This document shows positions 23,001 to 34,800 of a DNA stretch of 64,000 bases, piece after piece. Below the pieces are notes generated by a model. That model was not told the DNA's origin. It saw only the letters and a list, made by a program, of their open reading frames with translations, and did not search any database. A program made the translations under genes and the position numbers. Position 1 is the first letter of the stretch. Each line of letters starts with the position of its first letter. Location of the stretch: contig OU612075.1 in NCBI GenBank assembly GCA_914767715.1, forward strand, positions 21,514,001 through 21,578,000. The letters run 5' to 3'. The DNA is from Membranipora membranacea (Eukaryota; Bryozoa; Gymnolaemata; Cheilostomatida; Membraniporidae).

Positions 23001-25624
23001 ATCAACTGTGGTTATTTGGGAATGGTAATACACAAAGATTTTGTGTAACAACCTGCTGTGAACTAGGGAGATTCAAAACTTAGAATGATTAGTATGTAAG
23101 CGTTAGAATAAGACAGAATATACCTACTGCTTGTAACTTGTTCTATAGCTAGCTGCTGTCCGACCAGCTCTGTCTCCAGTACTCTCCTAAAATTCTTCTT
23201 CTTATAAATCTCAGGGTTCATGTGTTTCTCTCTCTGGTAAGTTAAGGAAAAATAGCACTGAATATTGGGTTGTTACTTACACAATTTAGCAACCAATTAA
23301 CTTGACCAAAGGCTCTATCACACTCATAATCTTCATTATAAGAGACCTCCAACAAGATACGACATTCTACCACTGATTCTTCAATAACATAATCGCTTTG
23401 CAGATCTATGATCCCAATAAATCTCATACATAATGTTTCAATTATCTATTACTCATAAAACTCTGAGCCTTATTAAATTAACATACTGTCTGCTCGCAGT
23501 CTTTGATAAGTTGTTTCACATCTGAGGTGAGAGCCATCTGCTGAGCTGTCATACCTGTAGTGTTCTTCAATGATGAATCCGCTCCTGGTAGCAAGGACAA
23601 AGAATATAGAGACAATAATTGAAAAGCAGAATGTATTTTACAGCCATTGATAGCAGGAGATTTTTAAAATAGTAGAAATTTTGCAGTGTTGAAATTTGCA
23701 ACCATTTTTTTACAGGCGTCCAAAATATAATTGTGTTTATGTGGAGGAATTATTGAGACTTAAATAAAGAAATAAAACTTTCTGATTGATATACCAAATG
23801 ACATACCAAATGATATACCAAATGATTGATCCAGTAACATATTTTCTGTGATAGTGTAGTACTTATGTCTCGTTTTCTGTATGTACATACCATATTTATA
23901 TAGTAGACACAAAGCATCCTTATTTTTACACAGTACTGCATAGTGCAGGGCAGAGCAACCAACAAAGACAACATCTGCATCAAACGGTGGAGGGAACGAA
24001 CTGAACCTAGCTTCCTGTTTCACTGAAAAATAGAAAATATCATCCTTCCATTTTACTGAATGTGCTGAGTAGTTGGTAGATTTGAGCGAGAAGTAAAGAT
24101 TGGGTTGGTAAGACAAGGAAAGATGATGCAGCTGGCAGATTGGTGGTGAGATATAATATGGATTCAAAAGTCTGAACATTCACTCACAATGTATCTCTCT
24201 GAAGTTGAAAACATTGTCTTCTTTTGAACCAGACATCAATGTGAAATCATCTTGAAGGTCAGGATTTGCACCGTTTTCTAAAAGTAACTCAACTACTCTG
24301 CAATATTTTGTAGGAAAGATGGATGACAACTGATGAGATGAAAAGGTTCATTTACAAATCTATGACATAAATAGTGCGAAGGATGGAAGATGTAAGATGA
24401 AGAAACGAATGGGAGAGGAGAAGAATGTATCGATTGCAAGTCAAAAACACTTTAAAACCCCAGAATTGAAATAGGCAAGTTCAAGACTCAAATCAATACA
24501 AGAGGACAGTATAGAGGATAGGAATATAGCCTTTTCAAGATGGTCAATACATTCCAACATATAAAGACAACACTGAAGCCGCATGACATCGGCTAATATA
24601 AGTGTGTGCTTACATAAAAGCAATGTGTTGAACTTACAGGTTCTGTTTGTTTGCCACTGCTACCATGAGTGCGGTCCAGCCAAACTCATGCTTCTCATTG
24701 ATATTCTGTCCTTCTGAAATCAATCTGAAGATAGCAACGAAATAGTGAGTTCCAAACAATGTTTGCCAACATCCCCCCTGATGTACACTTTACTATTTTG
24801 CTTCAGTTCCCTCCATGTTAATGATACTTTTGATACAGTAACCTTTAATACATCTCCCACACTTTTCCCAGTTGTCTTTTATGCTGGTAGTTGCACAAGT
24901 ACAGTGATATTGCTACTTACTTTTGTAATTTTTCTGTGTCACCCTTTTTGCACACTTCAAAGAGCCAATCAACTGACGAAACATAAATATTAAGCATAAT
25001 ATATTATATTTGGATGTATCATGCAAAACACCCAGCTACGCATATACCAACATGCTCAATATTTTCAAATAGAAATCACTCCGAGAATTGCCATAGATGA
25101 TTTTTTGTGTCGCATCAGATGTCACATGTTGGGAAGAGGAGAGTCTCCTGACAACAGGGATTTAACATCAATGTGATAATGGTATCAGAGAGTGTCGAGT
25201 CAAACTTCTACAAGTGATTCATAAAAGATATCTTCTTACGTCTTGTTTTAGGTTTAAAGCTGGTGTCCTCATCATATTCCCTTGCATAGCAGACAGGTGG
25301 TATAGTAATCTTTGTGGATCCAGATAAACATATACCTGCTCCAACAGCAGCCACTCCCAACGGTAGAGCCAAGCTTGCTCGCTTTCTTGGAGGTGATGAC
25401 TTTGATACATAACTAGTCTGTGAAGTTGGCCTATGAGGTCTTTTGTGCAATGATTTAGTACCATGGAGCATCTCATCACAACATTTCAGCAAAGAAGGGC
25501 TGTCAGCTGTGTTTGTTGACAGATTATTTTGTGCTTGCTTGGTCACAGCATCTTTGATTTTCTCCACCAAACCTTTCTTCGGTGTATGCCTCATTGTATG
25601 CCTCAGTGATTTCTGCATATTCAT
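20092..25624 (-). CDS. CLPB: CLPB (SKD3) mitochondrial AAA+ disaggregase with ankyrin repeats
   Basis: Fourteen exons encode 682 residues (human about 707): 25240-25624, 24921-24972, 24638-24724, 24188-24297, 23891-24022, 23487-23584, 23128-23233, 22893-22970, 22433-22533, 21933-22088, 21323-21577, 20977-21201, 20561-20657, 20092-20258. The N-terminus is basic and amphipathic. A hydrophobic stretch (LALPLGVAAVGAGICL) follows, which in the vertebrate protein region is near the processing site. Ankyrin repeats cover residues about 129-280 (GWTALMVAV, GCSALHYAV). The AAA+ domain has Walker A GGTGLGKT (345-352, split by an intron), pore loop GYVG (393-396), Walker B with D420-E421, and sensor-2 GARNMKYE. 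CLPB solubilises proteins in the mitochondrial intermembrane space. It is head to head with SPATA18. A minus-strand AATAAA lies in the AT-rich 3' flank near 19975. Confidence 0.92.
20384..20520. repeat. MITE-like element, copy in duplicated unit 2
   Basis: It begins at TACCCTAGATGAGTTAAG and ends at TTACTCCTCTGGAG, with GCTAGC inside. It occupies the same CLPB intron as the copy at 14685-14801 and belongs to the family at 30270 and 33794. Confidence 0.5.
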
Positions 25625-25859
25625 ATTATAAACTGTTCAATAGACCATGAATGCTATCCAAAATGAACAAAAAGGGTGTTTTTTTAGGTTTTTGATATTA
25701 AATGTTTACATTAGTAATGACCTTCACCTTCTCCACCTAAGTGATGTCATCATACTAAATGTCCAATCAGGAGAGTGGAAGTATACTGATTATGTAATGA
25801 CTAAATTCATTGGCTCTTTTGCTTCCTTAGTGAACACACCTGTTAGAGACAGCATCAAG
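25625..25859. promoter_or_regulatory. Shared divergent promoter region of CLPB and SPATA18
   Basis: Only 235 bp separate the two start codons, so both transcription starts must lie here or within the first exons. Visible elements are a CRE-like octamer TGATGTCA (25742-25749), a CCAAT box (25763-25767) and TTATGTAAT (25790-25798), which resembles a C/EBP or PAR-bZIP site. No TATA box is obvious. Binding is inferred from the sequence only. Confidence 0.55.
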
Positions 25860-28800
25860 ATGGCTGAATCACTGAGAAGACTTGTGAATATTGGATCTTT
25901 TGCAACTCTGCAAGACAAACTTGACCGATGGCTTGATATTTACCATGTAAGTGTTTTGTCTGAATGTATTGATTACCTGATGCAGTAATCATTTTATGGA
26001 TATAAGTTATTATAGATGAGGAATCTTGCAGTAACCACACAAGCACCTGCTAACAAGCTGGTTGCTAGGGAGAATCTCTGTTCTTCCTGTATCAACTGCA
26101 TACATATCAACACAATACTTTGCTCTGAGAGTGGAAAAATCAAAGTAACCACTTGATATGTAGTAAAGTAAAGATCTGGTGTAAACCTTCTGGGCAAACA
26201 AGTTTATGGTGAAGCAAGGACTCCATGTGCATAAAGTCCCTGTTCCAATTATGGAACATTGCAGCTCTGTTACGAAGAAATACATCAGCGCCTAGCTCTA
26301 TAGCTCCGTCCCCATTTCAGGCTCATCATTGGTGTCATGTGTATATTTAGGATGCACCACCTACCTGAACCTTGCCTGAACTATGACAGTTCCTGATACA
26401 AAGCAGACCTCTGGCAAACTTTTTGCGTGCAAGAAGATGCATACAATATTAGACTAGGGATAGCTTTCAGCATTATTCATTAAACACCATACTGGCTGTG
26501 TTGGATATGGATTGGTTTCAAGCAGGCACTGATAATAATGCAACGTTTTCCCAGCACTTCATTTGTATATTAAGTTGGGCGGACTGCTGCAATGATAAAC
26601 CACCGTCCTCTTATAAACTATGACTGCTAAATGCTTGTTTCTAAACCGGCTTGCATATCACAGTGTTGACCAGATATATTTTTTTTGATTTGATTTGATT
26701 TGTATTCATTCAATCATCATGACAGATGGTACAGAATGTGAGCGATGGTATGGCATAGTAAAAACAACACACTAAAAATTATTTATATACATGGCAATAA
26801 GCTAGTCCACGGGCTGAAATAAAGCCCACATTCCACAAAATAATTGCTTTAAACAGGGTCAAGCTGGTGCATAGCCGGATTAAAGTTTTTTCTCTGTACA
26901 CCAGTTGTAGGCTACTGCAACCTACCGCTAACAATGCTTATTATCTGATTTTTGTTTTCAATTTCCAGTACAATTCATCAGATCAGAATGTTGCCAGATG
27001 CTGTGAGCTCATCGAACTTAATGGTAAAGTTCAGAGACAGCTGTTCAAACTGCTCAGTCTTATTGGATCCTCGGGTTGGTATTTATTCTTCTATCTAATT
27101 TCTCTGAAGTCTATCAGGAGTTTGAATCAAAGTTTGTGTACTTTATGAACGTTTTTCTGATCGAGCTAAGGCCACTGAAATATTTATGCTCTAGTCCAAA
27201 TGACACTTTAGCCTACATCCGGCTTCGTTTTAAGCACTGGTTAGGCGATGAGGCAGAGCAAAACTGGTGCAACGCAGCTTTCCATTTTTGCAGCGCTGCC
27301 AAAAATAATGGAAATATAGCACATTACATCGATTAGCGTCATTTCATTGAAACAATTGCGCAATTCTATTCTGCTCGACTGGATTAGAATTATAGCAATA
27401 ATCGAGCAGGCCGGCTCTCTATTATACATGTTATTGATAAAATAAAAACTACCACACACGCAAATTACACAAAATGTTTGTATAAAAATGTTTTGGATTC
27501 TTTTCACAAGGCCAATGATTTTTGTTATAGGTTAATCTAATGTATTGATTATGTTACAATAATAGATTGGCAAAATAATGTTCTGTTTTCTGTTTTGCCA
27601 ATCCAATAACACTGATCATATTGAGCACTGATGTTAAGGAGTTGCCAGCAAAGCTTTACATCATTGCTGAGTAGATCAATGACCCTGTCAGTCAGGATAA
27701 CTAATTATCTTTCCATAGAATTTCTTGTGTCACATCCAAAGTTACGCACTCCAAAGACGGGCAGCAATCATCCTTTTAATTTTGATTCCACAAGCATTCA
27801 CTGCCAGGGAAATGACACAAAATAAAAACACAGAAATAACGCAGTAGTCATCTTTATCAGCCAGTGTCAACATTGAATAGTATTTGAGTAGCATTCGATA
27901 TCTGGTTGCTAGTCAATGCATAAACAACTTCAACCTGGCATTTCAGATTGAATAATACTTTTGTATCAAACAAGTATGCTGTCGGGGATCATTTGTTGTA
28001 AGATTAGGTATTTCATAATCGAGTTTGCTTAGTAGACTAAATAAGAGTGTTATAACCTAGCAGATTAAAACTAAGAGAGGCCCAAATCTCACCTTGGATA
28101 CGACTAAGTCCCAAATCGGTACAATTATCTAAAGGCTATAGACTTGAATAGCTGCCAATATTTCTCAGTTTGCACCAAAGTGACGCTACAGGTAACTAAT
28201 GAACTTGTATGTGTAAACTTGTGATTAAACTGTATTGGCAGGCTATGATTATTTCTTCTTGCCATGTCATGTGAATTCTCAGAACGCACGATATCCAATA
28301 TTTTTCCTGTTCAATTTAATTGGAAACGTCCAGACCCAGGGTTTAATCTTTGTCTCAAGGTCTATGTAAAGTTATATCCACAGGAACTCCCTATGGACCT
28401 TTTAAATTTTGTTGGCTGCTTTTCACTTTACTGCAGACATAATATTGGCAATAAATTATGCATGATTTGCAAATTTCAATGATATAACTGTATCGCTGAT
28501 CACCATTTTCTCAATTACTTCAATACAGTACCTCTAGGCAATCAATATCTACACATTCTACCGTCAAAATTTTACTATAAGCCACCGATCTCTTTATATT
28601 TGTGCTCTCGGTCCTTTTAGCCCATCTGAATACTGTATATAATGATTATTGATGAAATCCAAACACTTGTTGATAGATATTCTGAGCCAAGTTATTATTG
28701 GTTACACAAAGTTTGGTAATGGGACTTTACGTGGGTACCAATCAATAGTGCCCATTGTTTTATTTTACACATTTTCGTGTTCTAGTAAAGCTTCTAGGCC

Positions 28801-31800
28801 AGCAGCAGCACCTCATTATTGTTTCATTGTGTGTAAGGATGATGAACAGAGAAAATTAATAGCAAATAATCAAATGATATTCATTATTGTTTGCATTTTT
28901 GAAGTGGTACTATTCCATAAGTGGGGCAATAAATAATGTTTTGCTAAAATTATTTTCTGATGCAGGTTCTACAATATTTCTGCAGAACTAACTTGCAAAA
29001 GTTACTTGGCAACATTTAGCCAATCAAAATGGATAATTTTGATGATTAGCCAATGACAGTGCAGAGCATTTTTGTTTATAAAAGATGGCCGCCAACCATG
29101 AGGCTTGCTGCATCAATTCCCACAACACAGAGCATTTTATGATAAAATCCACTGATTAAATTGTCACAACAGCAACTGGACAATGCTCTGAGCAAAGCTG
29201 AGGGTTGGGTTTTGCTAGACAAACAGCCTGAGCAGCAGGAAGCTACTGAATTACTCTGGATCAGAGAGATTAGCTACTATCATAATGCATATGATCATGG
29301 GATATATATTGTGATAGAATGGAGAATGATGACAATAGAAATGAACATTTTTCTATGCTCACAAAATCTGCTATCTGAGATTTGCATAACAAAACTAGTA
29401 GCTGCACAGAAAGCCCACACCAGGAAAAATGTGAGTGTTAAGATGAATGATTGTGATTGTTTACTTCACTTTCAGGTTTCAATGTTTTTGTTTACTACAA
29501 GTACATTTATTTGTTTATTTCATGAACATACTAGTGTCTCTTCTAGTACTAGTAGCCTATCCTCATCCCAGGTGTTTCAATGTGATGGTAGGTTATCAAT
29601 ATTATTAGAAAATCAATAATTTAAAAAGATTGGGTTTATGTAAAAAAAATAGGTCTATGTAATTGTTGACCTTACTTTCAGCAAGGAGTAACTTCGCTAT
29701 TACAGCTTACTCCAGTCCAAATCACAGGCCTTCTGTAGTTGGTGCAAGTCCAGTGGTCGAGTGCCCCAGTGGTCAAGGCCTAAGAGAGAAAAGGCCTCGG
29801 CCACTGGGCACTGGACTTGCACCAACTACAGAAGGACTGTGGTCCAAATCACTACATTTAAAGCATGCCAGTTACTCATCAGCCTTTTAATGCTAGTGGG
29901 ACTAGATTGCTGTTACTACTAGCAAGGCGTAACACTGCTGTTAGCATTATTAGTAGTGTTAATGTGTTGTGATAGCAGTGTTATCAAACTATCATTTATG
30001 TATTTAGAATGAAGATACATTTAGTAGTGATGATGACAACGGAAACAAGGCGACAGCTTGGTTCCTTTTTACTGTTCAGTGTTTATGAATTACATATGCT
30101 CGATTCCTTTTTTTTTCAGATGGCTTGTACCAAGCGGCTCAAGCTGATGAAATAGAGAGCTTACTATTATATATTTGAAAATTCTGATGATGTGGCAAGA
30201 GAAGCACACTCCCATCAAATACTATTCCAGGAAGACTTATGAAAGGTGAAGGATAGTTCAAAACCTTGAAAACTCTAGAGGAGTAAATAGTTCGCTGGAG
30301 ATGTTCACCATTTCACACACTCCTAAGACAGGTGACATTCAAGCCTTACTTCATTTAGACTCTCACCTCAGCTTGCCAAAAGTTAGTGCTAGCTAACATT
30401 AAGTCACCCATAAACTAGCTAAACTAAGCCAAATATTACTCCTCTAGGGTAACTATAGGTTATTTCTGTAGTGTTTTATCCTTTTCAGGATCTATGTTTT
30501 ATTTAAAGAAGAGTCTGCTTGTAAAATATGTGTAGGGTGATGTCATCCCTGGTCTAAGCAGTTGACATCCATTACAAGAAAGCCATAACCCCCTTCCTCC
30601 CCAGGTGTTTATATATCTACTTGCTTGTAATACGAATAACATATTCCTCCAACAGATTTGTTTTGCAAGCTTTTTAACTTAGCTGCTAGATGTGATGTGA
30701 GATAGAATCATTTTTTGTTCAAAGGTTGTTCTACCTCCTGCTGTTAACTTGAGTTGAGATCCAGTTATGCGAATATATTTCCGCTCCTTAATCTTGAGTT
30801 TCATCATTCTTTCAGTGATACAGCGAAGGAGGAAGACCCACGCATAGATCATTGCCAAAGTCCGAGACTAAGAAGCACCAAATTTAACAAGATGACCCAG
30901 TACAAAAATACTCTGCATGCATTTGTGTTAAAGCATGTTTTCACATGAATTTTATATTCTTGATGTCCTTTGTTGCATGCCCACACGTTGACATAGGTCA
31001 CATTGCAGGTATGTGTTTTACTGCTGTATATATTCGTTTGATACAGGCTTGGACCAATATCTACTTTCCAATTAGTCAATGAAGAGGATTTGTACCTTGA
31101 ATGTATTTATCAATACTGGTTTTCACAGCAGGAAATGCTCGTTTTTTTTGCTTTCCTTCTTGTTTACACAGGTCATATTATTGTTGGTATTCACTTATTG
31201 TATTTTTATGTAACAATTTAACATATGTTTGTACATATATCTCACCTGCCAATTAGTCATTGACTGGATTTTTACCTTGATAAAGAATGTATTATATCAA
31301 TACAGGTTTTTGATGCATTTGATAAGCACATTAGTTCGTCTTTCTTTGCTTTCCTTCACGTTGACACTGGTCACATTGTGGATATATCTTTGTTTATACT
31401 GGTGTGTACTTGTATTGCACCTCTCAATAAGTCAATAAAGAGGATCTGTTTGTGCCTTGGTAGATAATACACATACAGAATGCTCATTAAAAAATGAAAT
31501 TTTGCAACTTTTTCTTAGCCTCTGTAGAAGGAATATGCACTCTGAGAGTTATGAACTTTACATAATTGGATTCGCAGCGAAATTCGGGTCTAGTTTCACT
31601 CAATTCTAGGTAACCCCAGAGAGATAATTATTATTAAATGCAATTTTTTGATCACTCATTGGCAAGAAGTTTCTGGACTCTACCTGTTTTTCGCATCTTA
31701 ACAGTTTTTCACATCTTAACTGGATCCACCCTGTCCCCATATATTCCCAATTCATAATTAGACTGCTACCAGTTATTTTATAATAGGGTCTTCTTATTAA

Positions 31801-34800
31801 AAGATAATGAAAATCACATATGAAGTTTATTTATCGCTGTTATTCTGGAAAGGTTGCGCAAAACCTATTTTTATGCCACAACTGTGTTTGAGGGGTGTCT
31901 ACAATCTGTCTGTAAAACGTCAATAGATGGATTTAGCAGTATGATATTTTCTCAAAAACCACTCAAGATATGCATGATATTGATAAAGAAAATTTCAATG
32001 ACGCCACTTCATTCTCTGATCTTCGCCGGAAGAAGTTAAATGGTAAAAAAGCTCTATATACCCCCTTTTCCACGTTTCTTACTTGGATCCGCCCCCTTTT
32101 GCCCCATTTGTAAAATAGTACATATGCGCCATCAGAACGGCCATAAAAAACTACCCCAGACAAAAGCGGTAGATGCACATGTTTGAAGGCCGGTTTGCAT
32201 TGTATGCAATTGTGTGGATGCCTTCAATGCGACAATGGCAGGGACGACACTCAGCAAGATGAGTATGACCAAATTACCGATGATGAAGACCTTGACCTTT
32301 AAACTGGTATGAATTTGCATCCTTTCTTTGTTTTGTTTTAGCAGTGAAACTTATGTGCTATTTAAAATAGCTATTAAATTCAAAATACTCATCAGATTAC
32401 AAGCTTTACCAGAATAAAACTTCATAAACGTTTACCTGTTTTTCACATCCCAACTGGATCCACCCCTTTCTCATATATTCTCAATTTATTATTACACTGC
32501 TACCAGATACTTTATGATGGGGTCTTTTTATAAAAAATCATGAAAAATGACATGAGAAGTACATTTATCACTGTTATTCTTGCACGCTTGCACAAAACCT
32601 ATTATTATGCCGCAACTGCGTTCGAGGGGTGACTACAATTTGTCTGTAAGACGTCAACCATTGGGTTTAGCAGTATGATATTTTCCCAAAAACTACTCAA
32701 GATATGCATGATATTGATAAAAAAAATTCAATGCCACTGCTTCATTCTATGAACTTTGCCAAGAGAAGTTAAATTGCAAAAAACGCCCATTTAACCCCCT
32801 TTTCCGTGTTTCTTACTTGGATTCGCCCCTTTTTGCCCCATTTGTGAAATGGTACATATGTGTCATCAGAACGGCCATAAAAAACTACACCAGATACAGT
32901 CTTCAATTTTCTCTGTTCAAGACACTTACACAGATGTAATTTTTAGAGCCTTTTATGTATAGCCGCTGCTGGCCTATTCATATTATTGAGCTGACGGCAA
33001 TTAGCTAGGTCCACATCAATGCCACTTTGTAGTCTAGCTACACATATTGAGCCCGGCTCTGATTTTGACATGTTGCTAGTCGCAAGGGGTGGTACGAGAT
33101 TTTATGCTACGACTCAGCTTTAATGTAACTGGGATTCGTTTAGTGATTTTAGCCTGGTCCCAGGCTTACTGAAAATTGGGAGATTCTTTTACTATATACA
33201 ATGTGATGATAGGCCATGCTATTTTAATTTTAGTCATCTCTGCAACACCCTGCACCCAGACCCAAATAGAGCCAACTTTGCAATCTGGTTGTAAATCCCA
33301 TAATTATCTGGTCGTGATACATACCTCGCCATTGTCTGATATTTTATGGTGTGCTGTCACATAGCTTATGATTGTATATAATATGATGATATTGTTATGA
33401 TTTGACAGGTACTCTGTATGGCAGCAGTCTCTCCACCCTGAAGTCCCGGCTCTCTCCGTATCTCGGCTCCACTTACTTCGGCAGCGATAGTGTAACCGCT
33501 GACGCTAGTCTGGCTGTTCTGCTAAAAGAGCGCGAGGTAAAGTCAGCAAAAACAGTTGTCTTTCGTTTTGATTACGCGGAAAAACACTAATATGTCCCCG
33601 CACTTTTCATTTTCTTACTGGTCACGTGTCTAATTTCTCATGTCTTTAATTTAACTGGAATCCATAGTGCATGCGCTCACAAATTTGGTTTCAATCATTG
33701 AAGATTGCATTTTTCCAGATTTTTTGTATCCTAGTGCTAAATCAGTTCAGTTTTGATATAGAAAACATTCACAGTGTAATTTTGATACACATGTTACCCT
33801 AGAGGAGTAAATCTGAGGTAGAGTTTAGTTATGCTATTGAGGGGTGACTCAATACGTACCAACACTAATTTTCACTAGCTACAGGTTGGAGCTTGTAAAT
33901 TAAAAATAGACTGAGCAAATGTTAGCTAGCAGTGAATTTTTCCTCTTGCGTATACTTGACTCCTCCAGGAAAAACATAACTAATAGATGTATTATTTTTG
34001 TGTTTGTTTTTTGTTGATCAGATAAAGGAAGTACAGGACATGTACGAGGATTCTCTCAATGCTCTCGATGATGAGCTGAATATCATCAGGAGGGAGAATG
34101 AGGATCTCAGAGATGAGTAAGTACTTATATATATAGGTCAGCCAATCAGAGTGAAGAATTACTCTCTACACATCGGGGACTTTTGGGTTCAACAAACAAA
34201 CAGCTCATACAGTTTTAATGGCGATTTTGTGAAATTCTGTTAGCAAACATTATAGAATTGCGCATGATGTGCATCAATTTGAGGAAGTTTGAGTCTATCA
34301 TAGTGAAAGCTTTGGCTCCGAAAAACTGTCATCAGCCACGTTTTTTGTCACCTGGAAAAATTATTGACATCTGGTGTGAGCTATCTGTATCGATTAGTAC
34401 CAACTGTTATCAAGAAGTTTGAGCCTGTCTTAGCGACATTCTAGGGAATATATATATATTATATATATATATATATATATATGAACATTCATTGATTCTT
34501 ATATTTTTCACAGGTTGTTGGACACTAAAGATGAGTTGAATAGTTCGATGAGAGCCTCGACCAGTGATAGAATGTATGATAGCGCTGAGATCAGAGATCT
34601 GAGAGCAAAGTAAGTTCTTACTATCCTATGACCTAGTCTATCACTTCTCAGTTTGATCTGTTATGATCTGATCTGTGTCTTATAATTTTGTTACATTAGA
34701 CCATATTTTGGAAGTCATAACAAATCTATAAAAAAATATATATTTTCTACCACAAAACATTGGATATAGTTTCAGACTAAGAATTATGCTGTGATTAAAT

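Larger units (their letters stand above)
17795..23275. repeat. Tandem segmental duplication, unit 2
   Basis: This is a direct repeat of 11925-17790, about 0.4 kb shorter through intron indels. It carries the truncated NEK copy and the 3' eight exons of the full CLPB gene. In NEK exon 6 I count seven base differences in 175, all synonymous. In exon 7 there are seven synonymous changes and one amino-acid change. In the 156-base CLPB exon there are two, both synonymous. In the 225-base CLPB exon there are four, one of which changes an amino acid. Confidence 0.85.
27075..33408 (+). other. SPATA18 intron 2: repeat-rich, no gene seen
   Basis: This 6.3-kb intron holds a foldback element (29726-29841), a MITE (30270-30453), a degenerate tandem array (30981-31460) and a direct repeat pair (31681-32160 and 32433-32894). 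The open frame around 29161-29619 lacks an ATG at its head and has no codon or protein features that I recognise. The rest is AT-rich sequence in which I see nothing. Confidence 0.5.

Noticed and set aside
25219-25479. Second minus-strand frame overlapping CLPB exon 1
   Set aside because: It is a shadow of the CLPB coding frame. Only the other frame continues across the exon 1/2 junction into the ankyrin repeats.
29161-29619. Long open frame in SPATA18 intron 2
   Set aside because: It lacks an ATG at its start, its composition is low-complexity toward the end, and it matches nothing that I know.
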